A stretch of DNA of 64,000 bases from JAEULH01 sp963746275 (GCA_963746275.1 CAVVAX010000014.1:62001-126000); one strand, 5' to 3'; positions 36,685-45,666 are shown, numbered from the stretch's first letter. Notes: generated by a model not told the origin, from the sequence alone. Numbers and translations: made by a program.

Positions 36685-37835
36685 GCACGCTGCGGAGCCT
36701 CGTTACCCCGCCGTCGCTGGCGGCGTGGGCGCGGCGGCTGAGCGGCTTACCCCGCACGGCGTGGGCTGCCGCCGGCGCGATTGCGGCAGCGGCGCTCGTC
36801 GTGCTGTGGCTTGCGACATCGTCCTCGCCACCGGGCGAGGTCGCGGTGGAAGTGGCTTTGCCGCCGCCAGGCGCTCAGGACCAGCAACAGCACGCGCCTG
36901 CTTCCGCGGCCGCCCCGCCCGCTGGCGAAGAACCGGCGATGGTTCGCCCCGGCCCCGGTAATGCTGTGACGGTCCCTCCGGTCGCCGCCGACGCCTTCGC
37001 TCGCGTTCCGCCCGTACCCCGCGCGGCACCGCTGCCGCCGGCGCCGGACCCGACGCTCATCGAAGTAACCGCCGAGGGGGCGCTGCCGAAGCGCGGTCCC
37101 GACGGCCGACTGCCGTGGCAGGCCTACGCCCGCCCGTTCGCCGCGGCCGACGGCCGCAACCGCATCGCGGTCATCGTCACCGGCCTCGGGCCCAGCGCCA
37201 TCGTCACCCGCGAGATCATCCGCAGGCTGCCGGCGGACATCACCCTCGCCTTTGAGCCGACGGTGGCGGACGTCGCCGGCTGGGGTCGGCAGGCGCGGGC
37301 AGGGGGCCACGAGATCATGCTCGGCCTGCCGGTGCAGGGCGCAGCCTTTCCATTCCTCGACCTTGGCCCGGAGGCGTTGGCCGGTGACGTTGCCGCGGCG
37401 GACAACCGTGCCCGCCTGCAGCGCTTTCTTGCCCGCCTCGCCGGTTCCGTCGGCGCCCTCGCCAATGTCGGCGCCGAGGCCGGCGCAGACACTGATCCGG
37501 CTGCCTCGGCGGCGCTGGAGCTGGCGAGTAAGGAGCTGACGGAGCGCGGCCTGCTGCTCGTCAGCCCTTTCATCGCCAAGGCGCGCGGCGGCGACGTGCC
37601 CCAACTCGGCATCGACCTGAGCATCGGCCCGGACGCGGACGTCGCGGCAACGCGGTCGCGGCTGGCGGAGCTGGAGAGCCTGGCCATCGCGAACGGACAT
37701 GCCATCGCCGTCGTCGAGCCGACACCCGCGGCCGCGGAGGCGCTGACGGTGTGGGCGGGAACGCTGGCGGGCAAACCGGTGGTGCTGGCGCCGGTTTCGG
37801 CAATCGCCCAGGCGGTGCAGGCGCGTGGCCGCTGA
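36681..37835 (+). CDS. divergent polysaccharide deacetylase family protein
   Basis: A 384-residue protein with one N-terminal membrane anchor (AWAAAGAIAAAALVVLWLAT), a Pro/Ala-rich spacer of about 90 residues, and a C-terminal domain of the divergent polysaccharide deacetylase type. That domain shows RIAVIVTGLGPSAIVTREII, ITLAFEPTVADVAGWGRQAR, GHEIMLGLPVQGAAFP and AIAVVEPTPAAAEALTVWAG. Active members are envelope or carbohydrate enzymes, but the activity of this family is not well established. The GTG at 36681 overlaps the ctpA stop by four bases, and its own end overlaps the rppH start. The ctpA linkage supports a cell-envelope role. Confidence 0.85.
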   Translation: MSTLRSLVTPPSLAAWARRLSGLPRTAWAAAGAIAAAALVVLWLATSSSPPGEVAVEVALPPPGAQDQQQHAPASAAAPPAGEEPAMVRPGPGNAVTVPPVAADAFARVPPVPRAAPLPPAPDPTLIEVTAEGALPKRGPDGRLPWQAYARPFAAADGRNRIAVIVTGLGPSAIVTREIIRRLPADITLAFEPTVADVAGWGRQARAGGHEIMLGLPVQGAAFPFLDLGPEALAGDVAAADNRARLQRFLARLAGSVGALANVGAEAGADTDPAASAALELASKELTERGLLLVSPFIAKARGGDVPQLGIDLSIGPDADVAATRSRLAELESLAIANGHAIAVVEPTPAAAEALTVWAGTLAGKPVVLAPVSAIAQAVQARGR

Positions 37836-38334
37836 TCCCTCCGCCTCGCCTACCGGCCTGCCCTACCGGCGGGGGGTCGGCGCCTTGCTCTTCAACGCAG
37901 ACGGCGCCGTTTTCGTCGCCCGGCGCCTCGACACCCGCGACGCTTGGCAACTGCCGCAGGGCGGCATCCACAAGGGGGAGACGCCCCGCCACGCCCTCTT
38001 TCGCGAGCTCGTCGAGGAGATCGGCACCGACCGGGCGGAGGTGCTCGCCAAGTCCAAGCGCTGGCTGCGCTACGACCTGCCCGCCGAGCTCATCGGCAGG
38101 GTCTGGAACGGCAGGTACCGCGGCCAGGAGCAGCGCTGGTTTGCCCTGCGCTTCACCGGCACGGACGCCGACATTGACCTCGCCGCCCACGGGAAACCCG
38201 AATTCGATGCCTGGCGATGGAGCGCCCTAGAGGACTTGCCGCTGCTCGCCGTTAGCTTTAAGCAGGCGCTCTATCAGGATCTCGTCGACGAGTTCCGGTT
38301 CATCTCCGCGGCGCCGGCAAAGCCGCGCCGCTAG
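37825..38334 (+). CDS. rppH: RNA pyrophosphohydrolase (Nudix)
   Basis: A 169-residue Nudix hydrolase that removes pyrophosphate from RNA 5' ends to start decay. It has YRRGVGALLFNADGAVFVAR, the AWQLPQGGIHKGE opening of the Nudix box (G-x5-E) with REL-x-EEIG following, and the RppH-specific WRWSALEDLPLLAVSFKQ and YQDLVDEF end. The GTG at 37825 overlaps the preceding deacetylase gene by 11 bases. The start is supported because it gives the usual length and N-terminus (TGLPYRRGVG). Confidence 0.93.
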   Translation: MAADPSASPTGLPYRRGVGALLFNADGAVFVARRLDTRDAWQLPQGGIHKGETPRHALFRELVEEIGTDRAEVLAKSKRWLRYDLPAELIGRVWNGRYRGQEQRWFALRFTGTDADIDLAAHGKPEFDAWRWSALEDLPLLAVSFKQALYQDLVDEFRFISAAPAKPRR

Positions 38335-38368
38335 GCCCGTTCTCGCAGGCCTCGCGAAGAGACACGCC

Positions 38369-39130
38369 TTGACCCGTTCCGTACTCGTAACCGGTGGCGC
38401 CAGGCGGATCGGCCGCTCCATCTCCGTAGATCTGGCGCGGCATGGCTGGCGGGTCGCCGTGCATCACCATCTCTCCGCCGAGGACGCGGAAGCCGTCGTC
38501 GTCGAGATCGGAGCCATCGGTGGCGTGGCCGCGGTGGTCTCCGCCGATCTGGCGCGCGAGGACGAGACCGCCGGCCTAGTCGATCGGGCCGCCGAAGCGG
38601 TCGGGCCGCTGTCGGCGCTGATCAACAACGCCTCGGTGTTCGAGCGCGATGACGCCATGGACGCCACCCGCACCTCCTGGGACCTGCACATGGAGGTGAA
38701 CCTCCGGGCGCCGTTCGTCCTGACACAGGGCTTCGTCCGGCAACTTCCCGAGGGCCAGGCCGGCAACGTCGTCAATATCCTCGACCAGCGGGTCTGGAAC
38801 CTGACCCCGTTTTTCACCTCCTACACCCTGAGCAAGGTTGGGCTGTGGACGTTGACCCAGACGCTGGCCCTGGCGCTGGCGCCCCGTACCCGCGTCAATG
38901 CCGTCGGCCCCGGGCCGACGCTGCCGAGCCAGCGGCAGACGCCGGAGAGTTTCCGCAGGCAGTGGTCGGCGCTGCCGCTCTCCCGACAGGTGCAGCCGGA
39001 GGAGGTCGCCGCCGCGGTCCGCTTCATTCTTGACGCACCCTCGGTTACCGGCCAGATGATCGCTGTCGACGCCGGCCAGCATCTCTGCTGGTCCCCCGCC
39101 CATACCCGGGCGGGCGCAGCGGACGAGTGA
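38369..39130 (+). CDS. short-chain dehydrogenase, pteridine-reductase (FolM)-like
   Basis: A 253-residue SDR oxidoreductase. The NADPH loop is TGGARRIGRSIS, the structural motif is INNASVF, and the catalytic Tyr-x3-Lys is in SYTLSKVGLW. The C-terminal region AVGPGPTLPSQRQTPESF replaces the usual NAVAPG. TGGARRIGR and LPSQRQTPESF resemble FolM/pteridine reductases, and folB lies 37 bases downstream, so reduction of a dihydropterin is a reasonable inference. The start is TTG (38369), the first codon that gives the normal N-terminus RSVLVTGGA. Confidence 0.82.
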   Translation: MTRSVLVTGGARRIGRSISVDLARHGWRVAVHHHLSAEDAEAVVVEIGAIGGVAAVVSADLAREDETAGLVDRAAEAVGPLSALINNASVFERDDAMDATRTSWDLHMEVNLRAPFVLTQGFVRQLPEGQAGNVVNILDQRVWNLTPFFTSYTLSKVGLWTLTQTLALALAPRTRVNAVGPGPTLPSQRQTPESFRRQWSALPLSRQVQPEEVAAAVRFILDAPSVTGQMIAVDAGQHLCWSPAHTRAGAADE

Positions 39131-39167
39131 TGGCGACCGCTCGGGTCGCCCGGGAGAGCAACCAGCG

Positions 39168-39581
39168 ATGACGGTCACTCCGGCGCCGAGCGTTTTTCCG
39201 GTGCGCATCGCCGACGCACGCAATGCCATTCGCCATGTCTTCATCCGCGACCTCGTTCTTATGTGCAGCATCGGCGTGCATCGGCACGAACGTGCGGATC
39301 GCCAGCGCATCCGGGTGAACATCGAGTTGGCGGTACGCGACGATCGGGACCTTGACGACGACCTTGCCAACGTGGTGTGTTACGAAAAAATTACCCTAGG
39401 GGTGCGGGGGCTTCTGGCGGATCGGCACATCAAGCTTGTCGAGACCGTGGCGGAAGAGATCGCGGCGATGTGTCTGGAGGACGGTCGGGTCGGCTCGGTG
39501 CGCGTGCGCGTCGAGAAGCTCGACATCCTTCCGGATGCTGGAAGTGTGGGGGTCGAAATCGAGCGCTTTTCCCAGCCCTGA
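39168..39581 (+). CDS. folB: dihydroneopterin aldolase
   Basis: A 137-residue enzyme of folate synthesis that splits dihydroneopterin to 6-hydroxymethyl-dihydropterin and glycolaldehyde. FIRDLVLMCSIGVHRHERAD carries the substrate-binding region, CYEKITLGVRGLLADRHIKL the Tyr/Glu segment, and LVETVAEEIAAMCL, VEKLDILPDAGSVGVEI the rest of the fold. The catalytic Lys is in VEKLD. N-terminal 20 residues are extra and variable. It probably forms a unit with the upstream SDR. Confidence 0.92.
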   Translation: MTVTPAPSVFPVRIADARNAIRHVFIRDLVLMCSIGVHRHERADRQRIRVNIELAVRDDRDLDDDLANVVCYEKITLGVRGLLADRHIKLVETVAEEIAAMCLEDGRVGSVRVRVEKLDILPDAGSVGVEIERFSQP

Positions 39582-39800
39582 CCGGGCGGAAGGCTATCTC
39601 CCTCCGCCGAAAGGACGGCCCCTTACGGGGCTGTGCGCCCGCACTCGTGCACAGGTTGCAGAAGCTTCCTGAAGGCGTCGTGGCGCGCCGCGACGACTCC
39701 GTAACTTAAGTTGCTGCGGGGAATATTCTCGCAAAAACACAAGCACTTGCGGTTCTGCCTAAGGCGGAAGCACGACTGTAAAAGCCTAGCAGTTCCGTGA
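39582..39800. other. gap before the KaiC-like remnant
   Basis: No gene. It contains a GC-rich hairpin ggccccttacggggct (39617-39632) without a T tract, and from 39700 to 39790 an unusually AT-richer stretch. This is probably where the missing 5' part of the KaiC-like gene once lay. Confidence 0.4.
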
Positions 39801-40679
39801 CCAAAGTCCCCTGACCGCCAATTCCTCAACAGCCTTATCCACTACATCGGCGGCTACCACGATTTCCGCATCGAGAAGGGCGGCATCGCCGTCTTCCCCC
39901 GGCTCGTCGCCGCCTCGCGCGAGGAGCAAGGCGGGGACGAGGAGCCGGCGTTGAGCGGCGTCGCGGCGCTGGACGGCCTGGTCGGCGGAGGCCTGCCGCG
40001 GGGAAGCAGCACGCTGATCATGGGCCCGGCCGGAAGCGGCAAATCGACGCTTGCCGCCACCTATCTACGCGCGGCAGCGGCGCGGGGCGAACGCGGCGCG
40101 CTGTGCCTCTTCGACGAGAGCGTGCGCACGTGCTTCGTTCGCTGCCGCGGACTCGGCATCGACATGGAGGGGCTCGTCGCCTCGGGCCAGGTCCTCGTCG
40201 ACCATCTCGACCCGGCGGAACGCTCGCCTGGGGAGATTTCCGGGCTTCTCGTTCGCCAGGTCGAGGAGTCCAACGTCCGCTTCGTCGTCCTCGACACCCT
40301 CAACGGCTACCTGCAGTCGGCCGCCGAGGAGCCGATGGTCCTCCTCCACCTGCGCGAGCTCCTGACCTACCTGTCGCGCCGCCAGGTCGTCACGGTGCTC
40401 GTCCTCACCCAGCACGGCATCCTCGGCGCGGAAATGGCCACCCCCGTCGATGTCAGCTTCCTCGCCGACAACGTCCTGCTGCTGCGGTTTTTCGAGACCG
40501 CGGGCAGCATCCGCCAGGCGATCTCGGTGGTGAAGAAGCGGGAGGGACGGCACGAGCGCACGATCCGCGAGTTCTCGATGGGGCCGGAAGGTGTCCACCT
40601 AGGCGCGCCGCTGACCGACTTCGCCGGCCTGCTCTCGGGAACCCCTTTCCCCGCCCGCGACGCCACCGGCCGAGGATGA
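39801..40679 (+). pseudogene. KaiC-like RecA-fold ATPase, truncated at its 5' end
   Basis: The C-terminal ATPase module of a KaiC-like protein. After an in-frame stop at 39798-39800 the frame reads GGYHDFRIEKGGIAVFPRL, the joint between the two ATPase modules in this family, then LSGVAALDGLVGGGLPRG, Walker A GPAGSGKST, LFDESVRTCFVRC and Walker B FVVLDTLNGYLQ, ending at 40679. The first module (about 230-250 residues) is missing, and in its place is non-coding sequence. Translation could start at the TTG at 39951 and give a one-module protein of 242 residues. I consider a broken gene more likely, since no ribosome site precedes that TTG. Confidence 0.6.
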
Positions 40680-40695
40680 TGCGGGGGCCGCCGCG

Positions 40696-40896
40696 ATGGC
40701 GCTCGAACCTTCCGGTGATGACCGCGATCGGATCCTCGTCCTGACGCCTACGGGCCGCGACGCCAGCCTCGCCGCCCGCGCTATCTCGATGGCGGGCCTC
40801 ACGTGCACCGTCTGCGCCAACCTGGAGCAGATGCGTCGGAACCTTCAAGCCTTCGGGGATAGCATCGGCCCGCACCAGCGCCGGCCGCCGTGTTGA
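40696..40896 (+). pseudogene. N-terminal fragment of a sensor kinase that normally follows KaiC-like ATPases
   Basis: A 66-codon frame starting 16 bases after the ATPase stop: DRDRILVLTPTGRDASLAAR, AISMAGLTCTVCANLEQM. This matches the receiver-like N-terminus (RILVLTPTGRDA..A) of hybrid histidine kinases encoded next to KaiC-like ATPases. After about 50 residues it changes to QAFGDSIGPHQRRPPC and stops, immediately before uvrC. PAS, kinase and ATP-binding domains are absent. It is therefore the other broken end of the same two-gene module. Confidence 0.5.
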
Positions 40897-40927
40897 TCGC
40901 CGGCCGGGGGTGGGGCACATAGAGGCC

Positions 40928-42868
40928 ATGCAGCCGCAAGCCAGCGTTCAGTCGGCGGAGGCCGAACCGCAGCCCGATGACGGGCCGGCGCCCAACGGCG
41001 CAAGCCTCATCCAGGCTCGGCTCGCGACCATGCCGAACAGCCCCGGCGTCTACCGGATGCTAGGCGCGGAGGGCGAGTTCCTCTACGTCGGCAAGGCTCG
41101 CAACCTGAAGAAGCGGGTCGCCAACTACGTCCACGTGACCCGGCTGGGCCCGCGGCTCAGGCGCATGGTGCAAGACACCGCCGCGCTCGAGATCGTCACC
41201 ACCCACACCGAAGCCGAGGCGCTTCTCCTCGAGGCCAATCTCATCAAGCGGCACAAGCCGCGCTATAACATCGTGCTCCGCGACGACAAGTCGCTGCCCG
41301 GCATCCTGGTCACCGGCGGCCACGCCTTCCCGCAGGTGCTGAAGCACCGCGGCGCGCAGTCGCGCCCGGGCGACTACTTCGGCCCGTTCGCCTCGGCCTG
41401 GTCGGTGAACCGCACCCTCGTCGCCCTGCAGCGGGCGTTCCTCCTGCGCAGTTGCTCCGATCCCGTCTTCGCCGCCCGCACCCGGCCCTGCCTGCTGCAT
41501 CAGATCAAGCGCTGCTCGGCGCCTTGCGTCGGCCGCATCGGCGAGGCGGACTACGCGAACCTGGTCGACGAGGCGCGGGCCTTCCTCCGCGGCGAGAGCC
41601 AGCGCATCCAGCAGGAGCTGGCGCGGCGGATGGAAGCGGCGGCCGAGGCCCTGGACTTCGAGGAGGCGGCGCGCTACCGCGACCGTATCCGGGCGCTGAC
41701 GGCGGTGCAGTCGCACCAGGACATCAACCTCGACGGCATGGGCGAGGCCGACGTCGTCGTCGCCTACCAGGCCGGCGGCCAGACCTGCATCGAGGTGTTC
41801 TTCTTCCGCGCCGGCTGCAACTACGGCAACCGCGCCTACTTCCCGAGCCACGTCGAGAGCGCCAGCGCCGGCGCCGTGATCTCGGCCTTCCTCGGCCAGT
41901 TCTATGCCGACCGGAAGCCGCCACCCTGCATTCTCCTCAGCCATGCCCTGCCGGACCAGGCGGTCATCGCCGAGGCGCTGAGCGTTCATGCCGGCCGGAG
42001 GGTGCAGCTCATAACCCCCCAGCGCGGCGCCAAGGTGAACCTGATCGAGCACGCGCTGAACAACGCCCGCGAGGAGCTTGGCCGGCGGATCGCCGAGAGC
42101 GCGACGCAGCGCCGGCTGCTCGATGCGCTGGCGCGGACCCTGCAACTCGAGGCGCCGCCGCGGCGCATCGAGGTGTTCGACAACAGCCATGTCTCGGGCA
42201 CGGACGCGATCGGCGCGATGATCGTCGCCGGCCCCGAGGGCTTCATCAAGAACGCCTATCGCAAGTTCACCATCCGCCGGCGCGACGCCGCCCCCGGCGA
42301 CGACTACGCGATGATGCGCGAGGTCTTGAGCCGCCGCTTCAGCCGCGGTCGGGCGGAGCCGCGAAGCGAGGGTAAAAGCGAAGGCGCGCACGATGATGGC
42401 GAGCGGGGGGCGGAGCAGTGGCCGGACCTGGTGTTGATCGACGGCGGCCCCGGCCAGCTTGCCGTAGCCCTCGACATCTTCGCCGATCTCGGCGTCCACG
42501 GCGTTGCGCTGGCGGCCATTGCCAAGGGGCCGGACCGCAACGCCGGGCGCGAGCGCATCCACCGGCCGGGACAGCCGCCCTTGAACATGGAGCCGCGCTC
42601 GCCGGTGCTCTACTTCCTGCAGCGGCTTCGCGACGAGGCGCACCGGTTCGCCATCGGGACGCATCGCGCCCGCCGCTCGTCGAAGCTGAGCCGTTCGGTT
42701 CTGGACGACATTCCCGGGATTGGCGCCAGGCGGAAGAAGGCGCTGCTGCACCACTTCGGCTCGGCCCGGGCGGTCAGCCGCGCCGGCCGGGGCGACATCG
42801 AGGCGGTTCCGGGAATCAGCCGGGGCATGGCCAATAAGATCTATGAATGGTTCCACGCCGAGCGATAG
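40928..42868 (+). CDS. uvrC: excinuclease ABC subunit C
   Basis: A 646-residue endonuclease that makes both incisions in nucleotide excision repair. The GIY-YIG domain is NSPGVYRMLGAEGEFLYVGK with ARNLKKRV; the Cys-rich region is CLLHQIKRCSAPCVGRI; the UVR domain that pairs with UvrB is RRMEAAAEALDFEEAARYRD; the RNase H-like 5' nuclease has IEVFDNSHVSGTDAIGAMIV and DLVLIDGGPGQL; and the helix-hairpin-helix end is LDDIPGIGARRKKALLHHFG. The frame is intact. ATG 40928 is preferred over GTG 40910. UvrB is also in the window, about 34 kb away. Confidence 0.95.
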   Translation: MQPQASVQSAEAEPQPDDGPAPNGASLIQARLATMPNSPGVYRMLGAEGEFLYVGKARNLKKRVANYVHVTRLGPRLRRMVQDTAALEIVTTHTEAEALLLEANLIKRHKPRYNIVLRDDKSLPGILVTGGHAFPQVLKHRGAQSRPGDYFGPFASAWSVNRTLVALQRAFLLRSCSDPVFAARTRPCLLHQIKRCSAPCVGRIGEADYANLVDEARAFLRGESQRIQQELARRMEAAAEALDFEEAARYRDRIRALTAVQSHQDINLDGMGEADVVVAYQAGGQTCIEVFFFRAGCNYGNRAYFPSHVESASAGAVISAFLGQFYADRKPPPCILLSHALPDQAVIAEALSVHAGRRVQLITPQRGAKVNLIEHALNNAREELGRRIAESATQRRLLDALARTLQLEAPPRRIEVFDNSHVSGTDAIGAMIVAGPEGFIKNAYRKFTIRRRDAAPGDDYAMMREVLSRRFSRGRAEPRSEGKSEGAHDDGERGAEQWPDLVLIDGGPGQLAVALDIFADLGVHGVALAAIAKGPDRNAGRERIHRPGQPPLNMEPRSPVLYFLQRLRDEAHRFAIGTHRARRSSKLSRSVLDDIPGIGARRKKALLHHFGSARAVSRAGRGDIEAVPGISRGMANKIYEWFHAER

Positions 42869-42879
42869 AATACGCCGAG

Positions 42880-43503
42880 ATGGATCCGAACCTCCCCAAC
42901 ATCCTAACGCTGTCACAAATCCTGGCGACGCCGGTCGTCTGCCTCCTTCTCCTCGCCGGCACCGTCACCGGCTCATGGGTTGCCTTCGGAGTCTATCTCT
43001 ACGCCTGTGCGACGGATTTCTTCGACGGCTACCTGGCCCGCGTCCGCCAGCAGCAGTCGAACTTCGGCCGCTTCCTCGACCCCGTCGCCGACAAGCTGCT
43101 GGTTGCCTCGATCCTGCTCATTCTCGTCGGTATCGACCGGCTGAGCGGCGTCGACATTCTTGCCGCCGTCGTCATCCTCTGCCGGGAGATCCTGGTCTCT
43201 GGCTTGCGCGAACACCTCGCCGAGCTGCAGGTGGGTGTGCCGGTGACCCGGCTGGCCAAGTGGAAGACGACCATTCAGATGATCGCGCTGGGGCTGCTCG
43301 TCGTCGGCGATGTCGGTCCTAGTCTCTTTGGCTTCAGCATGACCGACCTCGGCATCGGCGGCCTCTGGCTTGCCGCGGCTCTGACCCTGATCACCGGCTA
43401 CGATTATCTCCGCGCCGGCTTGACCCACATGGGCGGCGACGTTCGCGATCGATCCCGCCCGGCGGCGATCGAGCGCGTCGACCCTGCGCGGGATCTCGGC
43501 TGA
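42880..43503 (+). CDS. pgsA: CDP-diacylglycerol-glycerol-3-phosphate 3-phosphatidyltransferase
   Basis: A 207-residue inner-membrane enzyme making phosphatidylglycerol phosphate. The CDP-alcohol transferase motif D-x2-D-G-x2-A-R-x8-G-x3-D-x3-D is complete: ATDFFDGYLAR followed by FGRFLDPVADK. N-terminal NLPNILTLSQILATPV and CREILVSGLREHLAEL are typical of PgsA. About five hydrophobic helices are visible. It starts 11 bases after uvrC, an arrangement common in proteobacteria, so the two are probably cotranscribed. Confidence 0.95.
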   Translation: MDPNLPNILTLSQILATPVVCLLLLAGTVTGSWVAFGVYLYACATDFFDGYLARVRQQQSNFGRFLDPVADKLLVASILLILVGIDRLSGVDILAAVVILCREILVSGLREHLAELQVGVPVTRLAKWKTTIQMIALGLLVVGDVGPSLFGFSMTDLGIGGLWLAAALTLITGYDYLRAGLTHMGGDVRDRSRPAAIERVDPARDLG

Positions 43504-43549
43504 GAGCGCGGCGCCTGAGACCCTCCGTCAAACGGCATCCGGAGAAGCG

Positions 43550-44200
43550 ATGAACGGCGGTGGCCCCGGCGGCGAGCTCGCGGCGGTCTTCTTCGACTTC
43601 GACGGCGTGCTGGCGGAGTCCCTCGACATCAAGGTCCGCGCCTTCACCGAGCTCTACAAGGAGCACGGTCCGGAGATATTGGAGCGCGTGTTGGCGCATC
43701 ACCGGGCCCACGGCGGCGTCTCGCGCATCCAGAAGATCCGCCACTGCCACCAGGAGATGCTGGGGATCCTGCTCGAACCCGAAGAGCTGATGGCGCTGGG
43801 GCGCCGCTTTTCCGACCTCGTCGTCGATGCGGTGGTGGACTCCGCCTGGGTCGAGGGGGCCAGGGAGCTGCTGGACGGCCTGGTCGGGCGCCTGCCGCTG
43901 TTCGTCGTCTCCGGAACGCCGGAGCCGGAACTGCGCGACATCGTCGCCCGGCGCGGCATGGACGACTACTTCGTCACCGTGCGCGGCTCGCCTCCGGACA
44001 AGATCACCGTCATTCGTAAGTTGCTGGCCGCCCACGGCCTGCCGGCCGAGCGCGTGCTGTTCGTGGGCGACGCCATGACGGATTACGATGCGGCGCAGGC
44101 CACGGGGCTCCGCTTCATCGGCCGCGTCCCGCCGGGAGAGGAGAGCCCGTTCCCGCCGGCGACCGCCATCGTCACTGACCTTACCACCCTTTCCCTCTGA
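43550..44200 (+). CDS. HAD-family phosphatase
   Basis: A 216-residue HAD hydrolase with all four motifs: I, FFDFDGVLAES with the nucleophile Asp; II, FVVSGTPEPE; III, the Lys in SPPDKITVI; IV, VLFVGDAMTDYDAA. The cap (IKVRAFTELYKEHGPEILER, AHGGVSRIQKI) is of the phosphoglycolate phosphatase type. Substrate unknown. It lies 46 bases after pgsA and 21 bases before the LOG-family gene on the same strand, and may be cotranscribed with them. A role in phospholipid or nucleotide metabolism is not shown by the sequence. Confidence 0.88.
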   Translation: MNGGGPGGELAAVFFDFDGVLAESLDIKVRAFTELYKEHGPEILERVLAHHRAHGGVSRIQKIRHCHQEMLGILLEPEELMALGRRFSDLVVDAVVDSAWVEGARELLDGLVGRLPLFVVSGTPEPELRDIVARRGMDDYFVTVRGSPPDKITVIRKLLAAHGLPAERVLFVGDAMTDYDAAQATGLRFIGRVPPGEESPFPPATAIVTDLTTLSL

Positions 44201-44221
44201 CCTCTGCTGAGCGGATCTCCC

Positions 44222-45040
44222 ATGGCCGACGACACGGCGGGGCGCCTCGACAAGGCTTACGTCAACCCTAAGTTCATGGGCAGCCGGCACGCCCGGCCGC
44301 TGCGCATCCTTTCAGAATACCTGCACCCGGAGTCCCGCTTCGAGGGGCTGAAGATCAGCGACACCATCGTCTTCTTCGGCTCCTCCAGGCTGCAGCCGCT
44401 GGAGGTGGCGCAAGCCGCACTGGACGCGGCGCGGGCGACCGGCGGCGAAGCGGCTGCGGCCGAAGCCCAGGTGCGGATGGCCCGCTACTACGAGGACTGC
44501 CGCGAACTCGCGCACCGGCTGACGGAATGGTCCAAGGGCCTGGAAGAGAAGAGCCGGCGCTTCGTTGTCTGCACCGGCGGCGGGCCGGGGATCATGGAGG
44601 CCGCCAACCGCGGCGCCTCGGAAGCCAAGGGGCTGAACATCGGTCTGGCAATCTCGATCCCCAACGAGCAGTGCGGCAATGCCTACGTCACCCGCCACCT
44701 GGGCTTCGAGTTCCACTACTTCTTCATGCGCAAGTTCTGGTTCGTCTATCTGGCCAAGGCGCTGGTCGCCTTCCCGGGCGGTTTCGGCACGCTGGACGAG
44801 GTGTTCGAGGTGCTGACCCTGGTGCAGACCGGAAAGCTGCGCAAACGCCTGCCGATCGTGCTGTACGGCAGCGCGTTCTGGGACGCGGTGCTGAACCTCG
44901 ACGCGCTGGTAGAGTTCGGCACCATCAGCGCCAAGGACCTGAAGCTGTTCCACCGCGCCGACACGGTCGACGAGGCCTTCGCCTTTATCACCCGCGAGCT
45001 GACGGAGAACGCCCTCGCGCTGCCCGGCGGCCGCTGGTAG
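44222..45040 (+). CDS. LOG-family (TIGR00730-like) protein, lysine decarboxylase-like fold
   Basis: A 272-residue Rossmann-fold protein. The nucleotide-binding motif is VCTGGGPGIMEAANRGASEA and the second is ALVAFPGGFGTLDEVFEVL, the PGGxGTxxE signature of LOG phosphoribohydrolases, which release cytokinin-type bases from nucleoside monophosphates. An extra N-terminal segment of about 60 residues (YVNPKFMGSRHARPLRILSE) marks the longer bacterial subgroup, for which nucleotide phosphoribohydrolase activity is likely but the substrate is uncertain. Annotation as lysine decarboxylase would be wrong. Confidence 0.88.
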   Translation: MADDTAGRLDKAYVNPKFMGSRHARPLRILSEYLHPESRFEGLKISDTIVFFGSSRLQPLEVAQAALDAARATGGEAAAAEAQVRMARYYEDCRELAHRLTEWSKGLEEKSRRFVVCTGGGPGIMEAANRGASEAKGLNIGLAISIPNEQCGNAYVTRHLGFEFHYFFMRKFWFVYLAKALVAFPGGFGTLDEVFEVLTLVQTGKLRKRLPIVLYGSAFWDAVLNLDALVEFGTISAKDLKLFHRADTVDEAFAFITRELTENALALPGGRW

Positions 45041-45114
45041 CGCGCGCGAGAAGTCTTGCCGTCCCGGTTGACGCACCAGAACAAGAGGGCGTCATCCGTC
45101 GTGTGCGCGCAGCA

Positions 45115-45245
45115 CGTCACCACACCGGGCTTGTCCCGGCTTATCCTGGGGGGTCCACGAAGGCGTGGATCACACAACGAGTGCGGCGATGACGGCGGAG
45201 AGCCGATCGTCATCGCGGGCCGCGGGGCGGCGTGGCGATCCAGAA
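45115..45245 (+). repeat. dispersed palindromic repeat, copy E (both modules)
   Basis: Module 1: cgtcaccacaccgggcttgt, gggggtccacgaaggcgtgg, acaacgagtgcggcgatgac. Module 2: cgtcatcgcgggccgcgggg with ggcgatccag. It fills most of the 325-base gap before the DUF2283 gene, in which nothing else is recognised. Confidence 0.8.
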
Positions 45246-45365
45246 CGGGCATCGCTCGACTGCCGCGTCGGCGCTCTGCCGCAAGTGACAGCTTCACATC
45301 GTGGTTCCACACGGACTGCTCCGCGCAGTAACCTCTGCAGCGCTTGCGAAATACGGAGGCCTCGG

Positions 45366-45563
45366 GTGAACGTCACCTACGACCCGGACACGGACGCGCT
45401 CGGCATCGAGCTCGCGCCGGGCGAGGTTGCCGAGAGCGACGAGGAGAAGCCGGGCGTGATCCTCGACTACGACGCTGACGGGCGGCTGCTCAGCATCGAG
45501 ATCCTCGACGCGTCGACGACGATGCCGGATCCGGCGAGCGTCCACCTGAGGCTCGCCGTCTGA
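45366..45563 (+). CDS. DUF2283 domain protein
   Basis: A 65-residue protein consisting of one DUF2283 domain: VTYDPDTDALGIELAPGEVA followed by ESDEEKPGVILDYDADGRLL and SIEILDAST. The alternating acidic strand pattern is characteristic. The GTG at 45366 has GGAGG seven bases upstream. Function is unknown. In other genomes such genes often sit beside toxin-antitoxin or DUF4258 genes, but no partner is seen here. Confidence 0.82.
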   Translation: MNVTYDPDTDALGIELAPGEVAESDEEKPGVILDYDADGRLLSIEILDASTTMPDPASVHLRLAV

Positions 45564-45666
45564 CGGCCAAGCTACTGCTTCCAGCGGATCCCGGTTCGCT
45601 GTCCTACGCGGCTCGCTGCAACTTGGTCCTGGAATGGCCGGATGCCGCCGCCTAAAGTCACCGGTC

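Noticed and set aside
39617..39632. Hairpin ggccccttacggggct as a terminator for folB
   Set aside because: Short stem and no following T tract, so not listed as a terminator.
41060..42916. Long minus-strand open frame (618 codons) opposite uvrC
   Set aside because: It is the complement of an intact uvrC with all motifs. Composition is Ala/Arg/Gly-biased with no family features.
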